From Simplicispira metamorpha (lineage in GTDB: Bacteria; Pseudomonadota; Gammaproteobacteria; Burkholderiales; Burkholderiaceae_C): a DNA stretch of 64,000 nucleotides. The stretch covers positions 1-64,000 of the forward strand of contig NZ_SLXH01000006.1 of NCBI RefSeq assembly GCF_004341365.1, in the 5' to 3' direction. Below are positions 29,182 to 41,650 of the stretch, one piece after another (positions within the stretch are counted from its first letter, which is position 1; every line of letters begins with the position of its first letter). The notes below the pieces were generated by a model that made no database searches, was not told where the DNA came from, and was given only the letters and a program-made list of their open reading frames with translations. The position numbers were made by a program, and so were the translations under genes.

Positions 29182-29810
29182 GCGGCTTGCTCCAGGCGGT
29201 GCAGTTCGGCCAGGGTGTTGGCGTTGCTGAAGGCGCGCGGGTCGTCACCGGGGGTATCGAAGGGCACCAGCACGCAGCGGTGCTGGGCCGTCCAGGCGTC
29301 GATCTTGCGGCCACCGGCCTGGGTGAACTGCACCAGGCTCTCCAGCAAGTCCACGCGCAGCAGGGTGAACACGGGCTGCGCACGCACGGCAGTGCTGCCG
29401 TGGCCGTCGTCCTCGGGGGCCGCTGCCATGGCGATGTCGGCCTGCTCGCGCGCGGCGGCCTGCGCCAGGCGTGCGGCCAAGTCCAGCGGAAACAGCGGTG
29501 TATCGCACGGCACGGTGAGCAGCCAAGGGGTTTCGCAGCGCTCCAGCCCGGTCAAGAAACCCGCCAGCGGCCCGGCGTAGTCGCTCAGCACATCGGGCCA
29601 GACGGGCGCGCCAAATGCTTCGTAGGCGGCCAGGTTGCGGTTGGCGTTGACCATGGCGGTGCCCACCTGCATTTGCAGGCGCAGCAGCGTGTGCAGCGCC
29701 AGCGGCAGGCCATGAAAGTTTTGCAGGCCCTTGTCGGCGCCGCCCATGCGCGCACCGCGCCCGCCCGCCAGCACCAGGCCGGTGATGTCCTGGGTGTCAA
29801 TCGTTGCCAT
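29178..29810 (-). CDS. mobA: Molybdenum cofactor guanylyltransferase
   Basis: The 210-residue nucleotidyltransferase attaches GMP to molybdopterin to form the guanine dinucleotide cofactor. The GTP-binding motif [20 protein letters not shown] is at residues 11-30, and CDTPLFP supplies the metal Asp. Length is normal. It is translationally coupled to moaA upstream (2 bases apart) and moeA downstream (4-base overlap). Confidence 0.94.
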   Translation of the reverse strand: MATIDTQDITGLVLAGGRGARMGGADKGLQNFHGLPLALHTLLRLQMQVGTAMVNANRNLAAYEAFGAPVWPDVLSDYAGPLAGFLTGLERCETPWLLTVPCDTPLFPLDLAARLAQAAAREQADIAMAAAPEDDGHGSTAVRAQPVFTLLRVDLLESLVQFTQAGGRKIDAWTAQHRCVLVPFDTPGDDPRAFSNANTLAELHRLEQAA

Positions 29811-29812
29811 GT

Positions 29813-30946
29813 TTATCCTCCGATATAGCTCATTTCTATGCGCTGCGCGGTGCTGTCTGCGCCGTGGGGCAGGCTGGCGCGCAGCTCTGAGTAGCGGTCA
29901 GCGCGGCCCTGCCAGATGGCGGCAATGGCGCTGGCCAGGGCCTCATCGCTGGCACCGCCGCGCAGCAGGGCGCGCAGGTCGTAGCCTTGGCCCGCGAACA
30001 GGCACAGGTACATCCGGCCCTCGGTAGAGAGGCGCGCACGGTTGCACTCGTGGCAAAACGCCTGCGTCACGCTGCTGATGAGGCCGATCTCGCCCAGCGT
30101 GGCATCGTGCTGGCCGCTGGCGTTGGCCCAGCCCCAGCGCTGGGCGGTTTCGCCGGGGGCGCTGGGCTCCAGCGGCACCAGCGGCAGTTGTTCTTGCAGG
30201 CGCGCAATCACCTGCGCCGAGGGCAGCACCTCGTCCATGCGCCAGCCGTTGGTGGCGCCCACGTCCATGTATTCGATAAAGCGCAGCGCGATGCCGGTGC
30301 CGCGAAAGTGCTGGGCCATGGGCACAATTTCCTGGTCGTTGGTGCCGCGTTTGACCACCATATTGACCTTGATGCACCCCAGATTGGCCTCTTGCGCCGC
30401 CGCAATGCCCGCCAGCACATCGGCCACCGGAAAGTCCACATCGTTCATGCGCCGGAACACGGTATCGTCCAGCGCGTCCAGGCTGACGGTGACGCGGGTC
30501 AGGCCCGCCTCTTTCAGTGCATGGGCCTTGCGCGCCAGCAGGGCGCCGTTGGTGGTCAGCGTCAGCTCAGGGGGTGTGCCATCGACGGTGCGCAGCTGGG
30601 CCAGCTGCGCAATCAGCGCCTCGATGTTTTTGCGCAGCAGCGGCTCGCCGCCGGTGAGGCGGATTTTGCGCACCCCGTGGGCCAGAAACTGCTGCGCCAG
30701 CTGGGTGATTTCTTCAAAACTCAGCAGTGCGCTGTGTGGCAGGTAGGGATAGTCCTTGCCAAACACGTCCTTGGGCATGCAGTAGCTGCAGCGGAAGTTG
30801 CAGCGGTCGGTCACGCTGATGCGCAGGTCGCGCAAGGGCCGCCCGCGCGTGTCGGTCAGCAGGCCGCTGGGCGGCTGCACTGGCGCGCTGGGCAGGGATG
30901 CCGCGTGGCGCTGGTCGGTCAGGGGGATAACGCGGGGTTCAGCCAT
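29813..30946 (-). CDS. moaA: GTP 3',8-cyclase, molybdenum cofactor biosynthesis protein A
   Basis: The 377-residue radical SAM enzyme starts molybdopterin synthesis from GTP. The N-terminal cluster motif is C-x3-C-x2-C in [10 protein letters not shown], the C-terminal cluster is CHEC-x13-C, and the protein ends in the functional double glycine (SYIGG). First gene of moaA-mobA-moeA. No molybdenum-cofactor riboswitch was recognised in the 30 bases to the BLUF gene. Confidence 0.96.
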   Translation of the reverse strand: MAEPRVIPLTDQRHAASLPSAPVQPPSGLLTDTRGRPLRDLRISVTDRCNFRCSYCMPKDVFGKDYPYLPHSALLSFEEITQLAQQFLAHGVRKIRLTGGEPLLRKNIEALIAQLAQLRTVDGTPPELTLTTNGALLARKAHALKEAGLTRVTVSLDALDDTVFRRMNDVDFPVADVLAGIAAAQEANLGCIKVNMVVKRGTNDQEIVPMAQHFRGTGIALRFIEYMDVGATNGWRMDEVLPSAQVIARLQEQLPLVPLEPSAPGETAQRWGWANASGQHDATLGEIGLISSVTQAFCHECNRARLSTEGRMYLCLFAGQGYDLRALLRGGASDEALASAIAAIWQGRADRYSELRASLPHGADSTAQRIEMSYIGG

Positions 30947-30976
30947 GGCTGCGGTTTGTCTGCATGGCCGGCATTC

Positions 30977-31396
30977 TCATTCAAGCCAGCGCACGTTTTG
31001 CAAGACTTCGGCAAAGAAGCTGCGCAGGCTCAGGGTGCTCATGCTGTAGGGGTCGAACTCAGCGGCGCCCGAGTATTTCAGGAACAGTTGGCGGTTGGTG
31101 TCCAGCGAGGGCAGCAGCCCCATGGCCCAGCCGGTGAACTGGCGGTGCGTGATCTCGGACAAATCCAGGATGGCCGTGTCGCGGTGGCGCGTGTCCTTGA
31201 GGATGCGGTGGTACAGCGCATTGACCACCGTGCGGTCGCCTTCGAGCTGTTGCAGGAAGATGCCATTGTTCAGGCACAGCGCCCCGGTCACGCCCAGGCG
31301 GGCGTTGTTGCGCTGCGAGGCGCCCAGAATGTCCTTGATATCGGCGGGCCCCAGGGCGTGGGAGCAGCGGCTGGCGTAAGTCAGTTGTATCAGCAT
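30977..31396 (-). CDS. BLUF-domain blue-light photoreceptor
   Basis: The 139-residue protein is a stand-alone FAD-binding BLUF domain. Key residues by alignment from memory are Y7 (QLTYAS), N31 (RNNARLGVTG), Q49 (FLQQLEG), W90 and M92 (FTGWAMG). This set supports the Tyr-Gln-flavin hydrogen-bond switch. No effector domain is attached. It precedes moaA on the same strand by 30 bases and is divergent from the PilJ_N-type gene. The output partner is unknown. Confidence 0.92.
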   Translation of the reverse strand: MLIQLTYASRCSHALGPADIKDILGASQRNNARLGVTGALCLNNGIFLQQLEGDRTVVNALYHRILKDTRHRDTAILDLSEITHRQFTGWAMGLLPSLDTNRQLFLKYSGAAEFDPYSMSTLSLRSFFAEVLQNVRWLE

Positions 31397-31580
31397 GTCG
31401 GGCGTCGATAAAAAAACGGCAGTGTGTCATGTTCCCGGCAGCGCAGTCAGGCTGGCCCCCAGTAGCCCCCACAGCACGGCGTACACACGGCGGCAGGCGT
31501 TGACTTGAGTCATAACGCGGCAGGGGCTGGGGTTTGAGAATGGCCGCTCACACTTTGCCATGACCACGGAGCCTGCACCC

Positions 31581-32408
31581 ATGCTTTCCATTTCTCCCCT
31601 GGGGGCGCACCACGCCCGGCGCCGCACACTGCTGCAACTTTCTGCGGCTGCACTGCTGTGCCACAGCAGTGGGGCGGCGTGGGCCCAGTCAACCCCCGTC
31701 ACCAGTTTGCAAATGCACCGGGCAGCCCGGTTTCGTGCCCTGTCGCAGCGCATCGCCAAAGCCTATTGCCAGGCTTTTCTGAACGTGCAGCCTGAAGACG
31801 CTGCGATGGCCATGGCCTCGTCCCGGCAACTGTTGCGAGCGGGGCTGCAAGAACTGGGCAAACAACCCTGGCCCGATGCGCTGGCCCGCCCACTGGCCCA
31901 GGTGCGCCAGTTCAGCGAGGGCCTGGATACCGCGCTGCCCATGCCGCCCACCCGGCAGTCTGTGGCAGATGCTGCCGTGCAGGCCGACAAAATGCTCCAG
32001 TCCGCTGACGCCGTGGCCGATGGCTTGCAGAAAATCGCCCCCTTCAGCACCGACAAACTGGTCAGCACCGCAGGCCAGCAGCGCATGCTGTCGCAGCGGC
32101 TGGCCAAAAATTACTTTCTGGCCGCTGCTGGACTGGAGAGCAAAGACCTGCGTGAACAGCGCACTGCCGACGCGGCTGAATTCAAGCGTGGCCTGGCCAG
32201 CCTGGCCGCCTCCACGGTGAGCAACACCACCATCCGCAGCGAAATGACCGCCGGTGAAATGCAGTGGATGTTTTTGGAGGCTGCCCTGGCCCGCGAACCC
32301 GATTTGCGCGGCCTGCGTGCCGTGGCCAGCACCAGCGAGCGCCTGCTCGGCATCATGGACAACCTGGCGCTGCAATACGAAGTCGCCCTCAAAGACCTGC
32401 GCAGCTGA
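31581..32408 (+). CDS. Secreted protein with two PilJ_N-type (type IV pili sensor) domains
   Basis: The 275-residue product has a twin-arginine-like signal (ARRRTLLQLSAAALL, then AWA) and two copies of the helical motif found at the start of PilJ sensing domains: MHRAARFRALSQRIAKAY (after cleavage) and TAGQQRMLSQRLAKNYF (middle). PilJ_N/PF13675 modules sit in the periplasmic part of chemoreceptors and nitrate sensors. Here there is no membrane anchor or signalling domain. The ATG at 31581 with GGAG upstream is chosen over one at 31560. Binding target unknown. Confidence 0.75.
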   Translation: MLSISPLGAHHARRRTLLQLSAAALLCHSSGAAWAQSTPVTSLQMHRAARFRALSQRIAKAYCQAFLNVQPEDAAMAMASSRQLLRAGLQELGKQPWPDALARPLAQVRQFSEGLDTALPMPPTRQSVADAAVQADKMLQSADAVADGLQKIAPFSTDKLVSTAGQQRMLSQRLAKNYFLAAAGLESKDLREQRTADAAEFKRGLASLAASTVSNTTIRSEMTAGEMQWMFLEAALAREPDLRGLRAVASTSERLLGIMDNLALQYEVALKDLRS

Positions 32409-32493
32409 GCCCGCAGCCGGGGCAGTAGCCCCTGGCCGGCGCGGACAAGGGGGCGCGCCGTAAAATGGCCGCTTCCCCCCACACCCCATTTTC

Positions 32494-34926
<2,433 letters not shown>

Positions 34927-34974
34927 ACCTTGCCTGCGCGCGCACCGCAGCGAGTCCATCCACGCCTGGCAAAC

Positions 34975-35008
34975 AAAAAGCCCCGCTCCTGTGGGGGAGG
35001 GGGCTTTT
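34975..35008. terminator. Bidirectional terminator
   Basis: Stem AAAAGCCCC/GGGGCTTTT between the convergent YgiQ-family gene and metY, with A and T runs on both sides. Confidence 0.8.
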
Positions 35009-35046
35009 CTTGCGCCTCAACTGCGCGCAGGCGACATCGCAGTGAT

Positions 35047-36330
35047 TCAGACCTTGTCCAGCGCCTGGGCCAGGTCGGCTTGCAGGTCGTTGATGTGCTC
35101 AATGCCCACCGACAGGCGCACCATGTTTTCGCTCACGCCGGCCTTGGCGAGTTCCTCGGGGTTGAGCTGGCGGTGCGTGGTCGATGCCGGGTGCGTGGCC
35201 AGCGATTTGGCATCGCCAATGTTGACCAGGCGCGTGAACAGCGCCAGTGCGTCCAGGAAGCGCGCACCGGCAGCGCGCGGGTCGGCATCGCTGGTTTTCA
35301 GGCCGAAGCTCAAAATGCCCGACGCCTTGCCGCCCAGCTGGCGCTGCACCAGCGCGTGGTCGGGGTGGTCGGGCAAACCGGCGTAGCGCACCCATTCGAC
35401 CTTGGGGTGCTTTTGCAGGTAGTGGGCCAGCGCCAGCGTGTTGTCGCAGATGCGGTCCATGCGCAGGGGCAGGGTTTCGATGCCTTGCAGCGTGACCCAG
35501 GCGTTGAAGGGCGACAGCGCCGCGCCCATGTTGCGCAGCGGCACCACGCGGGCGCGCCCAATGAAGGCGGCGGCGCCCAGCGCCTCGGTATAGACCACGC
35601 CGTGGTAGCTCACATCGGGCTCGTTGAGGCGCTTGAAGCGCTCTTTGTGCTCGGCCCATGGGAATTTGCCGCTATCGACAATGGCGCCACCCACGCTGGT
35701 GCCGTGGCCGCCCAGGTACTTGGTCAGCGAATGCACCACGATGTCAGCGCCGTGCTCGATGGGGCGCAGCAGGTAGGGGCTGGGCACGGTGTTATCGACA
35801 ATCAGCGGCACGCCATGCGCGTGGGCCACATCGGCCAGGGCACGGATGTCGGTCACGTTGCCCAGCGGGTTGCCAATCGATTCGATAAAGATGGCTTTGG
35901 TGCGCGCATCAATGTGCTGGGCAAAGCTGGCCGGGTCGCGCGGATCGGCAAAGCGTACTTCGATGCCTTGCTGCGGGAAGGTGTGGGCAAACAGGTTGTA
36001 GGTGCCGCCATACAGCGTGCTGGCGCTGACGATGTTGTCACCGGCCTCGGCAATGGTCTGGATGGCTGCCGTAATGGCCGCCATGCCCGAGGCCACGGCC
36101 AGCGCGGCCACGCCGCCCTCCAGGGCCGCCACGCGCTTTTCCAGCACGTCGGTGGTGGGGTTCATGATGCGCGTGTAGATGTTGCCCGCCACCTTCAGGT
36201 CGAACAGGTCGGCGCCGTGCTGGGCGCTGTCAAACGCGTAGGCCACCGTCTGGTACAGCGGCACGGCGGCAGACTTGGTGGTGGGGTCGGGTGTGTAGCC
36301 GCCATGGACGGCCAGGGTTTCGATGTGCAT
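35047..36330 (-). CDS. metY: O-acetylhomoserine sulfhydrylase (aminocarboxypropyltransferase)
   Basis: The 427-residue PLP enzyme makes homocysteine (or methionine) from O-acetylhomoserine and sulfide. Family marks are [25 protein letters not shown] at the start (core [10 protein letters not shown]), [22 protein letters not shown], and the PLP lysine in [12 protein letters not shown]. The ATG at 36330 begins the conserved region. Upstream in-frame codons to 36408 are not conserved. Probably monocistronic. Confidence 0.94.
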   Translation of the reverse strand: MHIETLAVHGGYTPDPTTKSAAVPLYQTVAYAFDSAQHGADLFDLKVAGNIYTRIMNPTTDVLEKRVAALEGGVAALAVASGMAAITAAIQTIAEAGDNIVSASTLYGGTYNLFAHTFPQQGIEVRFADPRDPASFAQHIDARTKAIFIESIGNPLGNVTDIRALADVAHAHGVPLIVDNTVPSPYLLRPIEHGADIVVHSLTKYLGGHGTSVGGAIVDSGKFPWAEHKERFKRLNEPDVSYHGVVYTEALGAAAFIGRARVVPLRNMGAALSPFNAWVTLQGIETLPLRMDRICDNTLALAHYLQKHPKVEWVRYAGLPDHPDHALVQRQLGGKASGILSFGLKTSDADPRAAGARFLDALALFTRLVNIGDAKSLATHPASTTHRQLNPEELAKAGVSENMVRLSVGIEHINDLQADLAQALDKV

Positions 36331-36466
36331 GGATGGGTGTCCCTTGGTGTGTAAGTGTGGCAAGGCCCCGCACGGGTGCAGGGCCTGGGTGCATTGTGCA
36401 TGGCACACCGGGCGGGCCTTGCAAATCGTTTGTCATGTGCTTATGTGCTGCTGCGCACGCGGGCGC

Positions 36467-39166
36467 TCAGCGGCGGTGCGGCGGGGGCGGCTCGTCCATG
36501 GCGATGGCGGCAGGCTGGCGGTTGCGGCGCCAGGCTTTTTCCAGCTCCACTGCCACATACACCACCAGCGCCGCACCCAGGCAGATGGCCAGCTCGCCCA
36601 GGCTCAGGGGCGCGGTCTTGAAGATGGGGTTGAGCCAGGGCACGTAAATGGTGGCCATTTGCAGCAAGAAGGTCAGCAGCACGGCGTAGAGCAGCGGCTG
36701 GTTGCTGCGCAGGCCCAGGCGCCACAGCGGCTCGCTCTCGGAGCGGATGGCCACCACATGGGCCATTTGCGCCAGCGTCAGCACCGTGAACACCATGGTC
36801 TGCCAGTGGGCGTTGTCACTGGCAATGGCCCAGGCCTGCACGCCCAGGCACAGCCCGGAAATCAGCAGCCCCATGAACAGAATGTGCTGCCACATGCCGT
36901 GGGCGAACAGGCTCTCGCCGGGCGCGCGCGGCGGGCGTTGCATGATGCCGCGCTCGGCGGGTTCGGCGGCCAGCGCCAGGCCGGGCAGGCCATCGGTCAC
37001 CAGGTTGACCCACAGGATGTGGATGGGCAACAGCGGAATGGGCAGCAGCAACAGCGGCGCCAGGAAGATCGTCCAGATCTCGCCCGAGTTGCCGGTCATG
37101 GAGTAGCGCACAAACTTGCGGATGTTGTCGTAAATGCGCCGCCCCTCTTTGACGGCGGCCACGATGGTGGCGAAGTTGTCGTCCAGCAAGACCAGGCTGG
37201 ACGCTTCGCGTGCCACGTCGGTGCCGCCCTGGCCCATGGCCACGCCGATGTCGGCGCGCTTCAAGGCCGGGGCATCGTTCACGCCGTCGCCGGTCATGGC
37301 AACGAAGTGGCCCTGCGCTTGCAGGGCCTCGACGATGCGGATTTTTTGCGCCGGATCGACGCGTGCATACACCCGCACCCGCTCTACCTGCCGGGCCAGC
37401 GTGGCAGCGTCCAATTCGCTCAGGTCGGTGCCGGTGAGCACAGGGGCGTCCAGGCTATCGACAATGCCCAACCGGTGGGCAATGGCGCGCGCGGTGGCCG
37501 GGTGGTCGCCGGTGATCATCACTGGCACGATGCCGGCGCTGATGCAGTCGCGCACGGCGGCCAGGGCCTCGGGGCGGGGTGGGTCGATGAGGGCGATCAG
37601 GCCCAGCAGTTCAAGCTCGCTCTCGACGGCATCGATGGCGTTGGTGTCGGGCAGGCGCGTGTGCTGGCGCCGGGCCAGGGCCAGCACGCGCAGGCCTTGC
37701 GCGGCCAGCTGGTCGGCGCTGGCCAGCACGGCGGGCCTGTCCAGCGGCGCGCCGCCGCCTGCCGTCCACTGCGCGGTGCAGCAGAGCAGCACCGATTCGG
37801 GCGCGCCCTTGGTGTAGGCGACAAAGCGATCGCCTTGCGGGTGGAAGGTGGTCATGCGCTTGCGGTCGGAGTCAAAGGGCTGCTCTTGCACGCGCGGGTG
37901 GGCGGCATCGAGCTGCGTTTTGTCCAGACCACCGGCGTGGGCGGCCAGCACCAGGGCCGTTTCGGTGGGGTCGCCCAGCCAGGCGCCGGGCACATCGCCG
38001 TCGCCGTTTTGGTGGCGTGCGTCGTTGCACAGGGAGGCTGCGCGCAGGGTCTCACAGTGGATGGCGCTGGGCAGCGCATCGCCCGGTGTCCAGCGCTGGC
38101 CGTGCGCCAGCAGCAGTTCGGCGTGCATGCGGTTTTGCGTCAGCGTGCCGGTTTTGTCGGAGCAGATGTGGGTGACGGAGCCCAGCGTTTCTACCGACGG
38201 CAGGCGCCGCACCAGCGCGTTGATGGCCACCATGCGCCGCGCGCCCAGCGCCAGCAGCACCGTGACCACGGCGGGCATGGCCTCGGGGATGGCGGCCACG
38301 GCCAGGCTGATGGCGGTGAGCGCCATCAGGAGCGGCGCCTCGCCGCGCAGCACGCCCACCACAAAGACGATGGCGCAAATGGCCAGCACGGCCAGCGCCA
38401 GTCGCTTGCCAAAGGCCGCCAGGCGCCGTTGCAGCGGGGTGGTGCGGTCGCCCGTATCGAGCAGCGTGGCCACCTTGCCCAGCTCGGTGCGCATGCCGGT
38501 GGCCACCACCAGGCCGCGTGCGCGCCCGTGCGTGGCCGTGGTGCCTTTGAAGGCCATGTTCAGGCGGTCGCCCAGTGCGCTGTGGCCAGCGCCCGCCAGG
38601 GTGCCCGATTGCTTGGTCACCGTGACCGATTCACCCGTGAGCGCCGATTCATCCACCTGCAGCTGCGCAATCTCGATCAGGCGCAGGTCGGCGGGTATCT
38701 GGTTGCCCGCCTCCAGCAGCACGATGTCGCCGGGCACCAGTGTGCTGGCGGGCACCACCTGGGCCTCGCCTGCGCGCAGCACGGTGGCGTGTGCCGCCGC
38801 CAGCTGGCGCAGCGCGGCCATGGCCTGGTCGGCGCGCCAAGCCTGCACAAAGCCAATCACGGCATTGAGCACCACGATGACGAGGATGACGAGGGTGTCC
38901 GTCAGTTCGCCCACCAGCCCCGCCACCACGGCTGCGCCCAGCAGCACCAGCACCATGAAGTCCTTGAACTGGTCGGCCAGCAGGCCCGGCCAGCTGCGGC
39001 CCTGGGTGCTGGTCAGCTCGTTGGCGCCGTGCTGCGCGGCGCGGCGCTGGGCTTCGTCGGCGCTCAGGCCGTGGTCGGGGTTGACGGCGTGCTGTTGGGC
39101 CAGGGCATCGGCATCTTGCAAGTGCCAGTCGCTGCGGTGGGGTGGGGGCGCTGGAGTGGGCTGCAT
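36467..39166 (-). CDS. Cation-transporting P-type ATPase (Ca2+-type, P2A)
   Basis: The 899-residue pump has the full P2 layout: cation ATPase N-terminal domain, actuator domain (ALTGESV), membrane motif IPEAMPAVVTVLL, phosphorylation site ICSDKTGTLTQN, nucleotide-binding KGAPESVL, hinge MTGDGVNDAPALKRADIGVAMG and the C-terminal membrane domain with NLVTDGLPGLAL. The PEAMP and N-x2-T-D motifs point to Ca2+ or Mn2+ rather than Na/K. Specificity cannot be fixed by sequence reading alone. It stands alone, with an interspersed repeat just upstream. Confidence 0.93.
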   Translation of the reverse strand: MQPTPAPPPHRSDWHLQDADALAQQHAVNPDHGLSADEAQRRAAQHGANELTSTQGRSWPGLLADQFKDFMVLVLLGAAVVAGLVGELTDTLVILVIVVLNAVIGFVQAWRADQAMAALRQLAAAHATVLRAGEAQVVPASTLVPGDIVLLEAGNQIPADLRLIEIAQLQVDESALTGESVTVTKQSGTLAGAGHSALGDRLNMAFKGTTATHGRARGLVVATGMRTELGKVATLLDTGDRTTPLQRRLAAFGKRLALAVLAICAIVFVVGVLRGEAPLLMALTAISLAVAAIPEAMPAVVTVLLALGARRMVAINALVRRLPSVETLGSVTHICSDKTGTLTQNRMHAELLLAHGQRWTPGDALPSAIHCETLRAASLCNDARHQNGDGDVPGAWLGDPTETALVLAAHAGGLDKTQLDAAHPRVQEQPFDSDRKRMTTFHPQGDRFVAYTKGAPESVLLCCTAQWTAGGGAPLDRPAVLASADQLAAQGLRVLALARRQHTRLPDTNAIDAVESELELLGLIALIDPPRPEALAAVRDCISAGIVPVMITGDHPATARAIAHRLGIVDSLDAPVLTGTDLSELDAATLARQVERVRVYARVDPAQKIRIVEALQAQGHFVAMTGDGVNDAPALKRADIGVAMGQGGTDVAREASSLVLLDDNFATIVAAVKEGRRIYDNIRKFVRYSMTGNSGEIWTIFLAPLLLLPIPLLPIHILWVNLVTDGLPGLALAAEPAERGIMQRPPRAPGESLFAHGMWQHILFMGLLISGLCLGVQAWAIASDNAHWQTMVFTVLTLAQMAHVVAIRSESEPLWRLGLRSNQPLLYAVLLTFLLQMATIYVPWLNPIFKTAPLSLGELAICLGAALVVYVAVELEKAWRRNRQPAAIAMDEPPPPHRR

Positions 39167-39179
39167 AGATGCTGACGTT

Positions 39180-39242
39180 TTAAGTATAAAAAGTGCCTCT
39201 GAGGCCCGTGCAGTGGGCGCAGCCAGCTATCAAATTGATAAC
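39180..39242 (-). repeat. Interspersed palindromic repeat
   Basis: The minus strand reads TATCAATTTGATAGCTGGCT, spacer, GGGCCTCAGAGGCACTTTTT. It occupies the whole gap between the RlhA-like gene and the ATPase gene. Confidence 0.65.
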
Positions 39243-39243
39243 T

Positions 39244-41259
39244 TCAGGGGCGCTGCGGCGTGCTGGGGCGCGTGCGGTAAAACTGCATAGGCTGGGCCTG
39301 CATGTCTTTGTGGTGCTGGTTCAGCACCGAGCGCTTGATCTTGCCCACCACGTGCATTTCGCAGGGTTTGCAGTCAAAACGCAAGGTGAGTTTTTCTTTG
39401 CCGTTGATGAGGTGCAGCGGCTCGGCCTTGATGGTGCCTTTGACGCCGATCACGCCCTTGGCTTGTTTGGGGCACAGGCTCAAAGAATAGCGCACGCAGT
39501 GCTTGGTGATCATCAGGCTGACTTCGCCTTCTTCTTCCTGGCTTTCGTAGGCGGCGGCAATTACCTGCACGCCGTGGCGGGCGTAAAAGTCGCGCGCCTT
39601 GTGGTTGAAGACGTTGGCCAGGTAGGTCAGGGTGTCGTCGGGGTAGGGCGTGGGCGGCTGCACGGGCTGGGCGCGCGGCAGGCGCTGCAAGCCTGCGGCG
39701 CGCGCGGCCTCCAGCGCGGCCACGGCGTCGCGGCGCAGGGTGTTGAGCGCCGAGGCGGGCACAAACCACGGCTGCGACCATTGCACGCTGGTGTCTATGG
39801 CGTCAAAAATCGTGGCGCCCAGGCGGCCCAGTTGCTCGCGCAGCGCGGCCTCGGCCCGGGCAGCATCGCTGGCCGCTTGCAGCGGCTGCTGCAGCTGGGC
39901 CTGCGCGCTGAAGCCGTCCTCGTCGGTCAGGGTCAGTTGCAGGCCCTGGGCGCCGGGCAGCTCGGACAATTGCAGCCAGACGCCAATGCGCCGTTCGCTG
40001 GATTTTTTGTCCAGCGTGCGCACCCAGTCCATGTCGCGGTTGCGGTTGATCTCCACGCCTTTGCGCAGGTCTTTGAACCCGGCCATCGGGTCTTTGGGGA
40101 ACACGCGCCACTGGCCCACGCTGCGCGCTGATGCAGGCTCGGCCCGGTTGATTTGCAGGCCCACCAGCTCTTTTTGCAGGTTGTAGTAGCACAGGCCGTC
40201 GCCGTTGTGCAGCACGGTGGCGCTGTCGCTCACTTCCAGTTCGACAAAATCGGCGCCCACCTGCGTGACCCAGCCAATGGCCTGGCCGGGGTTTTTGGGC
40301 GTGTCAAAGGCGCCGATATCGTCTTTGCGGCCATTGACGAAGTAATCGGTGAACTCGCGGTTGAAGTTTTGCAGCGGGTCGGGCGTGAAGGTAAAGCGCG
40401 TCTGGCCGCTCGACGCCCGCGCCAGCGGGCTGCCCGAGAACTCGCCTTGTTCGATGATCTCGTCCAGCAGCGTGCGGTAGTGGGCCGTGATGTTCTTCAC
40501 ATAGGCCATGTCCTTGTAGCGCCCTTCAATTTTGAAGCTGCGCACGCCCGCTGCAATCAGGGCGCGCAGGTTGTCGCTCTGGTTGTTGTCTTTCATGCTC
40601 AGCACATGCTTGTCGTGCGCCACAAAGCGGCCCGTGTCGTCCATGACCTGGTAGGGCAGGCGGCAGGCCTGGCTGCAGTCGCCCCGGTTGGCACTGCGGC
40701 CCGTGTGGGCATGGCTGATGAAGCACTGGCCGCTGTAGGCCACGCACAGCGCGCCGTGAATGAAGAACTCGATGTTGCAGCGCGCGGGGTCGGTGGCGGC
40801 GCGGATGGCGGCAATCTGCTCCACCGTCAGCTCGCGCGCCAGCACGATCTGGCTCAGGCCCGCGTCTTGCAGAAAGCGGGCTTTTTCTGGCGTGCGGATA
40901 TCGGTTTGCGTGCTGGCGTGCAGCTGGATGGGGGGCAAATCGAGTTCGAGCAGGCCCATGTCCTGGATGATGAGGGCGTCGGCCCCGGCGTTGTAGACCT
41001 GCCAGGCCATTTGCCGGGCGCCTTCGAGTTCATCGTCGCGCAGGATGGTGTTGAGGGTGACGAAGATGCGGCTGCGAAAACGGTGGGCGTGCGCAATCAG
41101 GCGCTCCAGGTCGCGCAGATCGTTGCCGGCGCTGGTGCGTGCGCCAAAGGCGGGGCCACCGATATAGACGGCGTCGGCGCCGTGGTTGACCGCTTCAATG
41201 CCGATGTCGGCATCGCGCGCAGGAGAGAGGAGTTCGAGTTGGTGGGGCAGCAAAGACAT
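39244..41259 (-). CDS. U32 family protein, RlhA/YdcP-like
   Basis: The 671-residue protein has the U32 signature RCNIEFFIHGALCVAYSGQC and the four-cysteine pattern around ANRGDCSQACRLPY that ligates an iron-sulfur cluster in this family. Size and the second C-terminal domain match RlhA (YdcP), which hydroxylates C2501 of 23S rRNA with prephenate-dependent chemistry. The former peptidase annotation is probably wrong. The C-terminal ending with CKPCEM is typical. Confidence 0.88.
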   Translation of the reverse strand: MSLLPHQLELLSPARDADIGIEAVNHGADAVYIGGPAFGARTSAGNDLRDLERLIAHAHRFRSRIFVTLNTILRDDELEGARQMAWQVYNAGADALIIQDMGLLELDLPPIQLHASTQTDIRTPEKARFLQDAGLSQIVLARELTVEQIAAIRAATDPARCNIEFFIHGALCVAYSGQCFISHAHTGRSANRGDCSQACRLPYQVMDDTGRFVAHDKHVLSMKDNNQSDNLRALIAAGVRSFKIEGRYKDMAYVKNITAHYRTLLDEIIEQGEFSGSPLARASSGQTRFTFTPDPLQNFNREFTDYFVNGRKDDIGAFDTPKNPGQAIGWVTQVGADFVELEVSDSATVLHNGDGLCYYNLQKELVGLQINRAEPASARSVGQWRVFPKDPMAGFKDLRKGVEINRNRDMDWVRTLDKKSSERRIGVWLQLSELPGAQGLQLTLTDEDGFSAQAQLQQPLQAASDAARAEAALREQLGRLGATIFDAIDTSVQWSQPWFVPASALNTLRRDAVAALEAARAAGLQRLPRAQPVQPPTPYPDDTLTYLANVFNHKARDFYARHGVQVIAAAYESQEEEGEVSLMITKHCVRYSLSLCPKQAKGVIGVKGTIKAEPLHLINGKEKLTLRFDCKPCEMHVVGKIKRSVLNQHHKDMQAQPMQFYRTRPSTPQRP

Positions 41260-41359
41260 GGGGGCAATTATCCGTTGCGGTGCAGCAATTCCCCTGGTGT
41301 GCGGTGGCCATCGAAGTTATTTGGCCAATAGGGGTGGTGGGCGCGATAGCATCGGGCCA

Positions 41360-41629
41360 ATGAGTCCAGTGCAGTCAATGACAAAAAAAAAGGTCGAAGG
41401 CGCCATCGCTTTTGCTGACCGAGAAAAGACTTTCAGGATGCCTTTGTTTCGCCCTGGCACGGTCGTCATGCGGGGCAAAAGCCGCTACACCGTCAGCTAC
41501 GTGATGGTGCGCCGGGGGGAGTTGTGGGTGTACCTTGCGGGTAAAGATGTACCCGTGCGCTCGGACAGCTTGCAGGTGGAGCCCACGATTTTCTCTACCG
41601 TGCGCCAACCAGAGCCTCGGTTGTTGTAG
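41360..41629 (+). CDS. Small basic conserved-looking protein
   Basis: The 89-residue product starts at the ATG at 41360 (MSPVQSMTKKK) or at MTKKK six codons later. It is basic, with predicted beta-strands (GTVVMRGKSRYTVSYVMVRRGELWVYLAG), a compact layout like a small SH3- or PRC-type barrel. No membrane segment and no family recognised. It is convergent with lexA, 21 bases away. The longer open frame to 41186 overlaps the divergent RlhA-like gene and is unlikely. Confidence 0.65.
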   Translation: MSPVQSMTKKKVEGAIAFADREKTFRMPLFRPGTVVMRGKSRYTVSYVMVRRGELWVYLAGKDVPVRSDSLQVEPTIFSTVRQPEPRLL

Positions 41630-41650
41630 CGCACCCCGGCGCTGGAGGCG

